NCBI GenBank assembly: GCA_034521225.1
Contig: JAXHMR010000018.1
Location: 1-64,000, forward strand
Direction of reading: 5' to 3'
Length of the DNA stretch: 64,000 nt
From: Woeseia sp034521225
Lineage (GTDB): Bacteria > Pseudomonadota > Gammaproteobacteria > Steroidobacterales > Woeseiaceae
Shown: in pieces, positions 20,504 through 30,702 of the stretch
How the letters are laid out: every line of letters begins with the position of its first letter
How positions within the stretch are numbered: the stretch's first letter is position 1
Notes under the pieces: model-generated
The model's input: the letters and a program-made list of their open reading frames with translations, nothing else
Databases searched by the model: none
What the model was told of the DNA's origin: nothing
Position numbers and translations under genes: made by a program

Positions 20504-20584
20504 ATTGGCAACCCCGCTGTCGTAGGTTTCCCCGTAGACCGGTGGCTTTGCGGCCCCTTCTTTCGAAGGGTGTGCCTTTGTCAC
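20504..20584 (-). promoter_or_regulatory. cyclic-di-GMP class I (GEMM-I) riboswitch upstream of the FAD oxidase gene
   Basis: Minus-strand sequence shows GACAAAGGCACACCC, the CTTCGAAAGAAG hairpin, GGCCGCAAAGCCACCGGTCT followed by ACGG, and then ACGACAGCGGGGTTGCC. These are the GEMM-I conserved elements, closely matching the copy at 4184-4262. The aptamer ends about 150 bases before the ATG at 20350. The intervening leader has a perfect 8-bp hairpin (CGACGGAA/TTCCGTCG) and an ACGGCG/CGCCGT hairpin near 20475, room enough for a separate expression platform, unlike the first copy. Confidence 0.88.
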
Positions 20585-20590
20585 TAATGG

Positions 20591-20619
20591 ATCGTGGCAC
20601 GTGCGGGGCAAGGTGTCAA
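20591..20619 (-). promoter_or_regulatory. sigma-70-type promoter for the second riboswitch transcript
   Basis: TTGACA (20614-20619, minus strand), a 17-base spacer and CACGAT (20591-20596) place transcription start near 20584, exactly where the riboswitch begins. Confidence 0.55.
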
Positions 20620-20822
20620 TTTGTGACAACTTGTCGCGGTGTATGATGTCAAATCCGGTGCGGCGGGCCTCTCCGGGCGCGTTGCCCGGTTCCGCCAAAC
20701 GCCATCCATAGGGGCCGCGTTGTCCCTTTGGCCAGACTACAATTCATCCCGGAAAGACGGTGATCGACGCCACGCCAGTTTTACAATCCGCCGCTCGGCC
20801 GCAACCCGGAAGCACGCCCCCG

Positions 20823-22736
20823 ATGCCGCAAACACGCTTTAGCCGCGCACTGGCCGCGATCGTTATTCTGTTGTTCGCGCCCGCGACGTTTGCAAATACC
20901 ATCACTTATGTCATCAAGGGTGTACAGGAACCACTGTTATCCAATGTCCGTGCGCACGTCGAACAGTTCGCGCTGACCGGCAACAGGCAGATATCGCCGC
21001 GCCGCTTTGAGCAAATTACCGGGCAGGCCGAGGAGCGCACGCGCGAGGCGCTGAAACCCTACGGCTATTACGACCCGGAGATTGAAACCACCCTGACGCA
21101 AAGTAGCGAAGATCGCTGGCGTCTCGAAATACGCATCCGGCGGGGACCACCGATTGTCGTCTCCGAAGTCGCGATAGAGGCAGAGGGCGGTGGCAAGGAT
21201 GATGGCTGGTTGCGGGAGTGGCGCAGGAACTGGCCGCTCAGCGCGGGTACCGTACTCAACCAGCGGCTGTGGGAGCAGGGCAAGGAAGCGGCACTCGAGG
21301 CCGCCGGTGCGTCGGGCTACCTGACCGCCGGGTTTGTAACGCACAAGATATCTCTCGACCTCGCGCGGCGCACGGCACGGCTGGACCTTGTGCTCGACAC
21401 CGGGCCCCGGGTGTTGTTCGGTCAAATCCACTACGACCAGGAGGTGGTCGAGCCGTGGGTGCTCGAAAGAATACCGCGGTTCGAACCGGGTACTCTGTAC
21501 AGCGCCGAACTGCTTGCGCAATATCGCCTCGATCTCTGGCGCAGCGGAAACTTCACCGACATCGAAGTCCGCGAGGAAAGACGGTTTGACCAGTCGCCGC
21601 CGGTCGTCGACCTGCACGTGGCGCTCGAAGCGAAGACGCGCAATACCTGGCAGGGTGCGATCGGCGTGGGCACGGACACCGGTTTCAGACTCCAGGCGCA
21701 GTACAGTCGTCACCCGCTGTCGTCTCGTGGTGATCGGCTCGACATCGGCACCGGGTACCGGCAGATCGACGATGAGTTTTCGTTTCGCGCCGACTACCGG
21801 ATACCACGACGCAGCGAAAAGCGGCAATTCTGGACGGCGCGCATGGCGTACCGGTCGGAAAACCAGGACCTCGAAATAAAGCGTTCGCCCAGTGCCGACG
21901 GTTTTATCAAACTTGCCAACGGTAATGTCCAGGATTTGAACGCCAGGATCGGCCGGCTGCACGTGCGTGACCGGAATCAGGGATTACAGCAAATCTTCGA
22001 AACCGTCTTTGCGCAAATCGTCCGTGAATCGTTCCGGTATACAACAGGCGAGGATGCGGAACCCGGCATTCTTGAAATTGCCAGTGATCCCGCATTTTCC
22101 CGGCTGTTCCGCGATACCTTCAGCACCATTGCGCTGGGTATCGAATGGGACTGGCCCTCGATTCGGGGCAAGGGTTTCAGCACGGAAGGGCATCGTGAGC
22201 GCGCCTGGCTGTTTACGGCCAATGAAGCCTGGGGATCCGATCGCGATTTCACTCAGCTGTATGTCTCGACGCGGCGCAGCTGGCTTGTTGGCGAGCGGTG
22301 GAAGTTCCTGTTGCGGGCCGAGGCGGGATACTCGGATGCGGACGTCAACGACCTGACTCTCAACATCGGCGGCGAGCCGCTTTCGTTATCCGTTACCTCG
22401 CTTCCGGATATCTACCGCTTCAAGACCGGCGGCAGTTCCAGTGTGCGGGGGTACAGCTTCGAGTCACTCAGCAACAATGATATCGGCTCCAATAACATTA
22501 TCGCCGGAGGGGTCGAGGCGGAATTCAGGGTGTATAACAACTGGTCCGTCGCCGCGTTCGCTGACATTGGCAACGCGTTCAATGACTGGGACGCCGCCAA
22601 CCTGCAAAAGGGCGTCGGCGTCGGCGTGCGCTGGTACTCCATTGTTGGACCTATACGCCTTGATGTTGCCCAGGCAATTGACGTTGAAGGCCGGCCGTGG
22701 CGCGTGCATTTTACGATGGGATCCCCGTTGCTGTGA
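20823..22736 (+). CDS. tamA: TamA, outer-membrane translocation and assembly module protein (Omp85 family)
   Basis: An intact 637-residue protein from the ATG at 20823; 20760 is a longer alternative without a signal-like N-terminus. The signal peptide (RALAAIVILLFAPATFA) is followed by three POTRA-like domains (about residues 25-260; TYVIKGVQEPLLSNV, REALKPYGYYDPEIETTLTQ, GPRVLFGQIHYDQEVVEPWV) and a 16-strand barrel containing the Omp85 signature SSVRGYSFESL. It ends in the aromatic-poor but typical strand WRVHFTMGSPLL. TamA inserts outer-membrane proteins and, with TamB, links the inner and outer membranes. tamB starts 2 bases after its stop, so the two genes are surely one operon. Confidence 0.93.
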   Translation: MPQTRFSRALAAIVILLFAPATFANTITYVIKGVQEPLLSNVRAHVEQFALTGNRQISPRRFEQITGQAEERTREALKPYGYYDPEIETTLTQSSEDRWRLEIRIRRGPPIVVSEVAIEAEGGGKDDGWLREWRRNWPLSAGTVLNQRLWEQGKEAALEAAGASGYLTAGFVTHKISLDLARRTARLDLVLDTGPRVLFGQIHYDQEVVEPWVLERIPRFEPGTLYSAELLAQYRLDLWRSGNFTDIEVREERRFDQSPPVVDLHVALEAKTRNTWQGAIGVGTDTGFRLQAQYSRHPLSSRGDRLDIGTGYRQIDDEFSFRADYRIPRRSEKRQFWTARMAYRSENQDLEIKRSPSADGFIKLANGNVQDLNARIGRLHVRDRNQGLQQIFETVFAQIVRESFRYTTGEDAEPGILEIASDPAFSRLFRDTFSTIALGIEWDWPSIRGKGFSTEGHRERAWLFTANEAWGSDRDFTQLYVSTRRSWLVGERWKFLLRAEAGYSDADVNDLTLNIGGEPLSLSVTSLPDIYRFKTGGSSSVRGYSFESLSNNDIGSNNIIAGGVEAEFRVYNNWSVAAFADIGNAFNDWDAANLQKGVGVGVRWYSIVGPIRLDVAQAIDVEGRPWRVHFTMGSPLL

Positions 22737-22738
22737 TT

Positions 22739-25700
22739 ATGCGTGCCGGACGATGGCTGCTGGTAACCATGCTGGTGCTGCTGATGGCCGTCGGCGGGAC
22801 ATACTACTGGCTGCTGCACACGGCGCCCGGTGCATCCTGGCTCTGGTCGCGGGCTGAACAGGCACTGCCCGGCCGGCTGGCGGCGACGGCGGTCAGTGGT
22901 ACGCTGACGGGCGGATTCGAACTGCGCGGGTTCAGTTATACAGATGCCGCACAGGCTGTACAGATCTCCCGTGTGCGACTTGCCGTTAATCCTGACTTTT
23001 TTCCCTTGCGCCTGACCGTCGATTCGCTGGTAGTCGATGACGTGCTGGTCATCGTCCGCGAGGCCGACACCGTCGACGACGACGAGCCGATTTCTGTGCG
23101 TGCACTGCTGGCCAGCCTGCGCTTACCAATACCTGTGCAGGTAGACGAGTTTGCTTTGCGCAATCTGACGCTGGAAACGCCCGGGGGCAGCCGGGAGTTG
23201 CTGTCGACACTGGAACTGGCTGGCACGTTACATAAACGTCTGACGATAGAACGGCTGGAAGCGGTGCGGCCCGATGCCAGGGTGCGGCTCAATGCTGATA
23301 TCGAATTGTCGGAGCCGTTCGCGGTGCAGGCAGAGAGTGATGTGGAGTTCGCGTTTGACGGCGTCACCGGGGATGAGCCCCTGTTTGCAGAAATGCGCAT
23401 CGACGGCAACCTGGACGATTTGCGCATTGATGTGCAAAGCCCGACACACGGTTTCAGTGCAGGTGCTGACGTGGCAGCGATCGAGAGCGATGCGGTGATC
23501 AGCCTGGGGCTGAGTGCACCGCGGCTCAGCTGGCCGTTGCTCGATGAGCAGGCGCCCTACGCGCTTGAGGACATCGCCGTTTCCATCGATGGGCGCCCTA
23601 CCGACTACACGCTGGAATTGTCAGCCGATCTCGTGACGGAGGCTTTGGCGCGAACGCACCTGACGGCGCGTGCCGGCGGCAACCTGGATGGTCTTGACGT
23701 GCATGCGCTCGAGGCCACATCCGACGAACTTGCGCTCGAGCTGGCGGGCGAGCTGCGATGGGCTGACGGAATCACTACCGATGCAGTTGTCGAAATCGAA
23801 CGCCTGGATCCCGAACGATGGATCGCCGGCTGGCCCCGGTCGTCACCGGTTTCCGGGCGTCTTGCCGGCAGTTATCCGGATCAGCGCCTGATCCTGGACC
23901 AGTTCGAGTTGCGGCAGATCAATGCGCCGGGATATGTGGAAGGCGCCGCTACGTTTGATCCCGCCAACAATGTCGTGGATGGCACGCTTTCGTGGCGCGA
24001 CCTGCAATGGCCGCTCGCGCCGGCCGCCGCCCGGATCGAAAGTCAGGACGGTACGCTTCAGGTCAGTGGGCGGCCCGACCAGTGGGTGGCAAGCGGCGAC
24101 ATTTCCGTGGGAACGCCGGAATTGCCGGAAGGCCGCTTTCGTGTAAGCGCGACCGGCGATCTGGACCACGCCGCACTGCGCATCGCGGACAGCGATGTTC
24201 TGGCCGGCAATGTGACCGGAGAGGCAAGGATCGCCTGGGGCGGCACTGGTGAGTGGTCCGCGACGCTCGACGCCCGGGATATCGTCATAACGCCTTTATT
24301 GCCGGACTGGCCCGGCCGCTTGAGTGCGGAGTTTACTGCGCGCGGCCAGCGTGAGCCGTTTCGGCTGGATCTCGATATCGCGAGACTGAACGGCGACATT
24401 CGCGCCCGTGACGTATCCGCCGCCGGCCGGTTGCGAATCGACGATGCCGGCATGATGGCGAACGACCTTGTGATCCAGAGCGGTGACTCTGTCCTCGAGC
24501 TGGATGGCAGTTTCCGGGAGTCGCCCGGCATGACATTCAGCGCGGCCGTCACCGACCTCTCCGACTTCCTGCCGGGCGCCACCGGCTCGCTGACCGCAAA
24601 CGGCCGCGTTGCGCCCGCGGCCGGACTGCCGCACTTGCAAATCGAGCTGGACAGCAGCGATGTCGGATACCTCGACGCCACGGTCAAGTCGCTCAGCATC
24701 CGGAACACCCCGAGCGAGCAAAACCCGCTGGGGATCGAAATTCGTGCGTCGCAGCTGCAGGCGGCCGGCCGTGAATTCGAGACGCTGCTGGCATCGCTCT
24801 CCGGCAGCCTCGAACAGCATGAATTCGCGCTCGACACCGGGACGGGTGGCTTGCAGGCAAAGCTGGTCATTGCCGGCGAACTCGACGGCATGCCCGCGGA
24901 CGCCGACGCGGAGTGGCGCGGGCAGCTCAGGACGATGGACCTGCGGCATAGCGACCTGATGGCGGCATCGTTGCGTGTACCGTCGTTGCTGCGTTTTTCC
25001 CGGGCATCCGCCACTCTCGGCAGGTTCTGCCTTGATTCAGAGGGCGATGCGTCACTGTGTGCATCAGGCAGCTGGGCGCAGGACGGCCGCTTTGCATCGG
25101 CAATGCAAATGACATCACTGCCGCTCGACTGGTTGCGAATTGCTTTTGTCAGCGATCTCGAGTTTACGCAGACCGTCAATGGCACCGTGCAGTTTGCAAA
25201 GGCGGCGACAGGGCCGGTATCGGGCAGCGGCCGTCTCGACCTGTCTCCGGGACAGATTCGCAACGAGTTCGATGAACGGCTGAATATGACGACACGGGCC
25301 GGTTTCCTGAGTTTCGCGTTGAGCGACGGGCAACTTCTGTCCGGCGAATTGAGCCTGCCGTTCTCGCAGACGGCTGAAATTGCGGGCAGCTTTAATGTCC
25401 TCAATCTTGCGCGGGGTGCGGACAGCGAGGTCCGCGGTAACCTGACGGCAAAGGTCAACGATATCGGCGTTGTTGCAAATATTGCGCCGGCGATCGACGA
25501 GGCCGCCGGTGCTCTGGGCGCAGACCTCCAGATCGACGGTACGGTCGCGGCGCCACGCTTCGCAGGAAAAGCTTCTCTTCGAGACGGACGTATCGTCTAC
25601 GATGCGCTTGGTCTCAACCTCGATGATATTCAGCTGGACGGCACGATCGGCGATGGCAACCAGCTGGAGCTGCATAGTACATTTCGAGCCGGCGAGGGCA

Positions 25701-26590
25701 GTGGCGAGATCAAGGCAAACGGCGACTACCGCCAGGGGCGGGCGGGCACTCTCAATATCACGTTCGATGGGCAGGACCTTACGCTTGTTGATTTACCGGA
25801 TCTGCTCGTCAAGGCCGACGCCGACCTGCGCGTAGCGCTGCAGGGAGACAATGTCAGTATCGACGGCCGGGTCACTGTGCCAGAGGCGAGGCTTTCCTCC
25901 GTCAATCTCGCGGCGACAACGGTAACGGAAAGCAGCGACGTCACGTTTGTCGGCGAGCGCGTGCCCGAATCGTTCGACGAGGTATCTCCTGCGTCTCAGC
26001 TCGCATTCAACGGCACCGTCGCGCTCGAGCTCGGCGACAGTGTCAGGATTGATCTTGACGTCGCCGAGGCACGCCTTACGGGCAAGACCAGCCTGACCTG
26101 GAACGGCCCGCTACTGCCCACTGCCAGCGGTGCCTTCGATGTCGCCGGCAAGGTCCAGGCGTATGGCCAGTTGCTTGAGATCACCGAAGGCAACATCCGC
26201 TTCCCGGGGGTTCCCGTGACCGATCCCGAGCTGCGGATCCGCGCGGAGCGCGACATTTTCGGCAACTCGCAGGTACGAAGGGCTGGTGTCCTCGTGACCG
26301 GCAGTGCGACGTCTCCGACGCTCGAGGTCTATACGACGCCGGCCACGAATGAAGACCGCGCTCTGACATTGCTTGTAACCGGCAGCGACTTCAACTTCGA
26401 ACAGGGTGTCGGTGCTGTCGACGTCGGTACCTACATCGCACCGCGCGTCTACATCAGTTACGGCCTCGGCCTGTTCGATACCGGGAACGTCATCAGCGTG
26501 CGCTACGACCTTGCGCGGGGTTTCGGCATCAAGGCGACATCGGGGCAGAGTGCGGATGGTGTCGACCTGAGCTACACGATCGAGCACTAG
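22739..26590 (+). CDS. tamB: TamB, translocation and assembly module inner-membrane protein
   Basis: An intact 1283-residue protein. The start at 22739 (MRAGRWLLVTMLVLLMAVGG) gives an N-terminal membrane anchor. The body consists of long repetitive beta-rich segments (AsmA/TamB-like groove) and ends in the DUF490 domain: SASLRDGRIVYDALGLNLDD-type text near residue 950, IRFPGVPVTDPELRIRAERD, SATSPTLEVYTTPATNEDRA and the terminal GVGAVDVGTYIAPRVYISYG and KATSGQSADGVDLSYTIEH. TamB spans the periplasm and is thought to move phospholipids and support barrel assembly with TamA. The frame open from 22697 overlaps tamA and is less likely as a start. Confidence 0.92.
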   Translation: MRAGRWLLVTMLVLLMAVGGTYYWLLHTAPGASWLWSRAEQALPGRLAATAVSGTLTGGFELRGFSYTDAAQAVQISRVRLAVNPDFFPLRLTVDSLVVDDVLVIVREADTVDDDEPISVRALLASLRLPIPVQVDEFALRNLTLETPGGSRELLSTLELAGTLHKRLTIERLEAVRPDARVRLNADIELSEPFAVQAESDVEFAFDGVTGDEPLFAEMRIDGNLDDLRIDVQSPTHGFSAGADVAAIESDAVISLGLSAPRLSWPLLDEQAPYALEDIAVSIDGRPTDYTLELSADLVTEALARTHLTARAGGNLDGLDVHALEATSDELALELAGELRWADGITTDAVVEIERLDPERWIAGWPRSSPVSGRLAGSYPDQRLILDQFELRQINAPGYVEGAATFDPANNVVDGTLSWRDLQWPLAPAAARIESQDGTLQVSGRPDQWVASGDISVGTPELPEGRFRVSATGDLDHAALRIADSDVLAGNVTGEARIAWGGTGEWSATLDARDIVITPLLPDWPGRLSAEFTARGQREPFRLDLDIARLNGDIRARDVSAAGRLRIDDAGMMANDLVIQSGDSVLELDGSFRESPGMTFSAAVTDLSDFLPGATGSLTANGRVAPAAGLPHLQIELDSSDVGYLDATVKSLSIRNTPSEQNPLGIEIRASQLQAAGREFETLLASLSGSLEQHEFALDTGTGGLQAKLVIAGELDGMPADADAEWRGQLRTMDLRHSDLMAASLRVPSLLRFSRASATLGRFCLDSEGDASLCASGSWAQDGRFASAMQMTSLPLDWLRIAFVSDLEFTQTVNGTVQFAKAATGPVSGSGRLDLSPGQIRNEFDERLNMTTRAGFLSFALSDGQLLSGELSLPFSQTAEIAGSFNVLNLARGADSEVRGNLTAKVNDIGVVANIAPAIDEAAGALGADLQIDGTVAAPRFAGKASLRDGRIVYDALGLNLDDIQLDGTIGDGNQLELHSTFRAGEGSGEIKANGDYRQGRAGTLNITFDGQDLTLVDLPDLLVKADADLRVALQGDNVSIDGRVTVPEARLSSVNLAATTVTESSDVTFVGERVPESFDEVSPASQLAFNGTVALELGDSVRIDLDVAEARLTGKTSLTWNGPLLPTASGAFDVAGKVQAYGQLLEITEGNIRFPGVPVTDPELRIRAERDIFGNSQVRRAGVLVTGSATSPTLEVYTTPATNEDRALTLLVTGSDFNFEQGVGAVDVGTYIAPRVYISYGLGLFDTGNVISVRYDLARGFGIKATSGQSADGVDLSYTIEH

Positions 26591-26617
26591 TCACTCCAGC
26601 TGCGGTACAGTACGCGG

Positions 26618-27577
26618 ATGAACCGAGCCCGATTACCCGCCGAAGCGGTGCTTGCGGCGAATCGCATAGCGCCCTACGTCCGCGAGACACCGCTGGATCC
26701 GTCGCCTTACTTCAGTGAAGTCACGGGCGCGAACGTCTGGCTGAAGCTCGAGAACCTGCAGCACACCGGGTCGTTCAAGTTGCGCGGTGCTTTCAACAAG
26801 TTGCTGACCATGACAGAGGAAGAGCGTGCGCAGGGCGTGGTGGCTGCTTCGAGCGGCAATCACGGTGCGGCGGTGTCGTACGCGGCGGCGCGGCTGGGCG
26901 TAGACGCCATAGTGTTTGTGCCGGAGCAGAGTTCAACGACGAAAGTCGACGCGATCCGCCGTCACGGCGCGGACGTAAGGTTTTTCGGCAATGACGGGCT
27001 GGATACTGAAACACACGCGCGTCAATACGCGGCCGAACACGGCATGCAGTACTTGTCGCCGTACAACGATATGGCGGTGGTTGCCGGGCAGGGCAGCTGT
27101 GGCGTCGAGATTGCGCGGCAACTCCAGCAGGTGGATGCTGCGTTCATCGCGGTTGGCGGCGGTGGGCTCATCAGCGGTGTCGCGGCCTTCCTGAAGAGTG
27201 TCAACGCTCGCCTATCGATCGTTTCGTGCCAGCCGGCAGCGTCAGCCGTCATGACCGAGTCGGTACGTTCCGGGCACATACTGGAGCTTCCCGGTGATGC
27301 GACGCTGTCTGACGGAACTGCCGGCGGTATCGAAGCCGGGTCAGTGACGTTTGACCTTTGCCGCGAGCTCGTCACGGAATTCGTTACGGTGTCGGAAGCG
27401 GAAATTTCCGAGGCTATGCGCAACTTTATTGATACGCACCACATGCTCCTTGAAGGCGCGGCCGGCGTTGCGCTGGCGGGTCTCAAAGCCAGTGAGCGCC
27501 GGTACCGGGATCAGAACGTCGTGGTTATCATCTGCGGCGGCAACATCAGTCGTGAGACATTGCGGACAGTCATCTGA
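26618..27577 (+). CDS. PLP-dependent threonine/serine dehydratase family protein
   Basis: 319 residues, intact, fold-type II. It shows the PLP lysine in HTGSFKLRGAFNKL (about residue 52), the substrate loop ASSGNHGAAVSYAA (about 77-90), the phosphate-binding GGGGLISGVAA (about 182-192) and the serine-like end CGGNISRETLRTVI. The length lacks the C-terminal ACT regulatory domain of biosynthetic IlvA, so it resembles catabolic threonine or serine dehydratase or serine racemase. The reaction would be deamination of L-threonine or L-serine to a 2-oxo acid plus ammonia. It follows tamB by 27 bases. Confidence 0.85.
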   Translation: MNRARLPAEAVLAANRIAPYVRETPLDPSPYFSEVTGANVWLKLENLQHTGSFKLRGAFNKLLTMTEEERAQGVVAASSGNHGAAVSYAAARLGVDAIVFVPEQSSTTKVDAIRRHGADVRFFGNDGLDTETHARQYAAEHGMQYLSPYNDMAVVAGQGSCGVEIARQLQQVDAAFIAVGGGGLISGVAAFLKSVNARLSIVSCQPAASAVMTESVRSGHILELPGDATLSDGTAGGIEAGSVTFDLCRELVTEFVTVSEAEISEAMRNFIDTHHMLLEGAAGVALAGLKASERRYRDQNVVVIICGGNISRETLRTVI

Positions 27578-27678
27578 CCGTGTCCGCCGGGCGGCGATCC
27601 GATTCCCACCAGTTTGCGCCAGCGGGGAAACGTTCGTTCGGCCTGCGTTCGGATATTTTTTCAGCGGTTGAGACAACC

Positions 27679-29038
27679 ATGCAAACATTGAAGCGGGTAC
27701 TGGGTATCGCAGCGTTGTTTTTTACGACTGCTCAGGCAGCGGATACAGCGTTTATCAACGTCAACGTCGTGCCAATGACCGAAGAGGTCGTGCACGTATC
27801 GCAGACCGTTGTGGTCAGCGATGGCCGCATCACGGCGATCGGGGACGTCGATGTGACTGAAATTCCGGATGGTGCTGCAGTAGTCGATGGCACCGACCGT
27901 TACGTGATGCCGGGCCTCGCGGAAATGCATGCGCATGTGCCGGCTGCCGATTCGCCTGATCTCGAACGCGTCCTGAACCTGTTCATCGCCAATGGCGTTA
28001 CGCAGGTACGCGGCATGCTCGGCGAGGCGGGCCACCTCGAGCTGCGCGAGAAGCTTGCGGCAGGTGATTTGACCGGCCCTGCGCTGTACACATCGGGTCC
28101 ATCGTTCAACGGCCGCAGTGTAAGCGACCCAAAGCAGGCAGCAGCGATGGTGCACGAGCAGCATGCCGCCGGCTACGACTTTCTGAAAGTGCATCCCGGA
28201 CTGACGCGCGCTGAATTTACTGCGATGGCAGCAGCTGCAAACGATTTGGGGATACGCTTCGCGGGCCATGTGCCAGCCGATGTCGGAGTACCACTGGCGC
28301 TGGAACTCGGGATCTCGACGATCGACCATCTCGACGGCTACATGCCGGAACTGATCGCCGCGAGGCAGGATCCGACCGGCGGAGTCGGTGGCTTTTTCGG
28401 TGTTTCGCTGGCAGGTATAGCCGATCCCGGGCGAATTCCGGCGATCGCTGACGCCACCCTCGTAGGCCGGCACCTGGAACGTGCCGACGCAGTCGCTGTT
28501 TGTCCAGGTCGTCGACCGGACGTCGGCAGGTGTCGCCGCCAATCGCCCGGAAATGAAATACATGCCGGAGGCCACGGTCGGGCGCTGGATCGATGCGCAA
28601 CGGGAAATAAGCGCTGATCTCGATCCCGGGGTTGCGAGCCGTGCAATCGAGCTGCGGAAGAAGCTGATCCTCGAGCTGCAGCAGCGTGGTGCCGGCCTTT
28701 TGCTGGGCTCGGATGCGCCACAGATATTCAATGTGCCCGGATTTTCAATCCACCATGAACTCCGCTACCTGGTCGATGCGGGATTGAGTCCCTACGAGGC
28801 CCTCCTGAGCGGCACAGTTAATGCGGCACGCTGGTTCGGCACCGAACCTGATTCCGGGACGGTCGAAGTGGGCAAGCGTGCGGACCTCGTCGTGCTCGAT
28901 GACAACCCGCTGGCTGACATCGGCAACTCGCGCCGAGTACACGGTGTCATGCTGCGCGGCCGGTGGCTTGGACGTCCGGAACTCGATGCATTGCTCCGTC
29001 GCTACGAACGAGCAGCTTCGCCGGCCTCGTCACGATAG
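27679..29038 (+). CDS. secreted amidohydrolase family protein, imidazolonepropionase/prolidase-like (frameshifted as assembled)
   Basis: About 453 residues. The start at 27679 (MQTLKRVLGIAALFFTTAQA) gives a Sec signal peptide. The family layout is clear: the beta-sandwich start AFINVNVVPMTEE, the metal motif MPGLAEMHAHVP (HxH, about residues 79-81), RFAGHVPADVG and ISTIDHLDGYM as later metal histidines, and after a frameshift near 28475 LLLGSDAPQIFNVPGFSIHH (the catalytic Asp in GSDAP). It ends with TVEVGKRADLVVLDDNPLAD. Such enzymes hydrolyse cyclic amides or peptides; the substrate is not known. Its end overlaps the convergent oxygenase gene by about 37 bases. Confidence 0.8.
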
Positions 29039-30004
29039 CGTTCCGAACGCGCAATTTCCCGGGCACTGTGCTCCTGCTGCGTCAAACTATCGTACCGCGG
29101 AGGATTTTGCAGACCGCAAAAAACAGGATGCGGTTCCACAACGACACCATCATTTACCGCGAAAAACAGGACGACGCTGTATCTGTCGGTCGTTGACGTG
29201 CGAACGCGATGGCCGGTCGCGGGATAATACCCATTGCTGAAGCGTTCCAGCATGTCGCCGAACAGTACGACGACCTGGCCCGGGTTTGCGGGCGCATCGC
29301 GCCAGCGGCCCGAGACATCTTCAATTCCAGCCCTGGCGCAGTCTGGTACAGCAGTGTGATGCACTCAAATCGGTATGCGCGGCGATACCAACATCGCGCG
29401 ACGACAATGGTGATGGCCGGGCAGGATAATGCAGCAGCCGCATCGTGCTGAGATCCTGGCTCGAGCAACGCTCGGCGAGAAACCCGCGGTGGATGCCGGC
29501 CCGCATCGCGATGGCCTCGAGCAATGCAGTGCCGACGGCCGTCAGGCGGAACCATGAGGCGCGTACCGCATCCCGGAAGCCCGGCAGGTCCGGCCAGACA
29601 CTGAAGCGCGACGGATCGTCGCCCGGCCGCCGTGGCCGCCCGCAGTCGAACGACTCGACATGTGCAATCGTCCCGGGCTGGTAAGCGGGTTCGCCGAACA
29701 GGGGCATCCAGCCGTACTTGACCGGTTTCCCGGTTACACAGATCGCCTGTTTGCGCTCGTCACTTTCGGTAAGCGCAAAGAAGGCTCGCATTTGCCGGTC
29801 GAGTTCGCGATCCTCAGTGCCATCGCCGAAGACGTGCTCCAGGTACAAATAGCCTGAATCGCGCGCCGCCTTTTCCAGCGCGGCCGGGATAACGGGATCC
29901 GGCGTCCCGGCATGCATGAGTTTTCGCGCGTCGATTACCGGTACGCTGCTGTCAGCGAGGGTGCAAGTGGGCTCATGTTGCTGCAGTTCAACGGTCGTGG
30001 GCAT
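29002..30004 (-). CDS. isopenicillin N synthase-like 2-oxoglutarate/Fe(II) oxygenase (frameshifted as assembled)
   Basis: About 334 residues from the ATG at 30004 (MPTTVELQQHEPTC). It has the DIOX_N-type region (VPVIDARKLMHAG; SGYLYLEHVFGDG; MRAFFALTESDERKQ) and GWMPLFGEPAYQPGTIAHVE. The 2OG-Fe(II) core follows with DVGIAAHTDFECITLLYQ (iron ligands H and D), then NGYYPATGHRV (third iron ligand H) and TTDRYSVVLFF (the R-x-S that binds 2-oxoglutarate). A frameshift lies at about 29340-29390, within or just after the HTD segment, so the C-terminal third is in another frame ending at 29002. It probably oxidises a small molecule; which one cannot be read from context. Confidence 0.75.
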
Positions 30005-30143
30005 TGCGGCGTCCCGGCTTGCTTTTTGTAACCGCGCCAATGTACCCGAATGGCGCGGGTCCCGCGAGGCCGCCGGTCCTCGCGCGGTTTGGTTCTGCCC
30101 GATCAGGGTCGTATACTTGGCGCAATGCAAAAGGGGGCCGGCC

Positions 30144-30572
30144 ATGACGCTCGTCAAACACCTGCTGGATTCCAAGGGACGCGATGTACTTTCCATAACA
30201 CCGGATGCCTCGGTGCTGGATGCCATCAAGAAAATGGCCGAACACGGCATCGGCGCATTGCTGGTGATGGACGGCGATGCGTTGTCCGGCATCGTTACGG
30301 AGCGCGACTATGCGCGCAAGGTCATACTCCTCGGCCGCTATTCAGACGACACCCCTGTGCGCGATATCATGACGGCCGACGTCAGGACGGTCAGCAGCGA
30401 CAATAACGTGCGCCATTGCATGGACCTGATGACGGACAAGCGTGTCCGGCACCTGCCCGTGGTCGACGAAGGAAAGGTCGGGGGTGTCATTTCGATTGGC
30501 GACCTGGTCAAGGCAATCATCGAGGAACAGCAGCAGGAAATCGAGCAGCTGGGCCACTACATCAGGGGCTGA
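30144..30572 (+). CDS. CBS-domain pair protein
   Basis: 142 residues, intact: two tandem CBS domains and nothing else. The first covers about residues 8-62 (DVLSITPDASVLDAIKKMAE, DALSGIVTERDYARKVIL) and the second about 72-130 (TPVRDIMTADVRTVSSDNN, VRHLPVVDEGKVGGVISIGD). CBS pairs bind adenosyl ligands such as AMP, ATP or SAM and regulate partner enzymes or channels. The protein is stand-alone and cytoplasmic, and no obvious partner is adjacent. Confidence 0.88.
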   Translation: MTLVKHLLDSKGRDVLSITPDASVLDAIKKMAEHGIGALLVMDGDALSGIVTERDYARKVILLGRYSDDTPVRDIMTADVRTVSSDNNVRHCMDLMTDKRVRHLPVVDEGKVGGVISIGDLVKAIIEEQQQEIEQLGHYIRG

Positions 30573-30702
30573 CCGCTCCTGCCGGTTGCAGGCGCGCGCG
30601 TCCGGTGCACGGGCCGGGACGGAATTATCCGGACGCCGTCGAGTCTGATTCAAGCATGCGGCTTTCGTCCTGCGGCGCCAGGTAGCCCGGTTGCGCGCCG
30701 CT

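Noticed and set aside
20937..21962. Long minus-strand open frame (341 codons) opposite tamA
   Set aside because: Shadow of tamA in GC-rich sequence; no domain and no start signals.
24058..25458. Minus-strand open frame (466 codons) opposite tamB
   Set aside because: Serine/arginine-rich antisense shadow; tamB is intact and clearly real.
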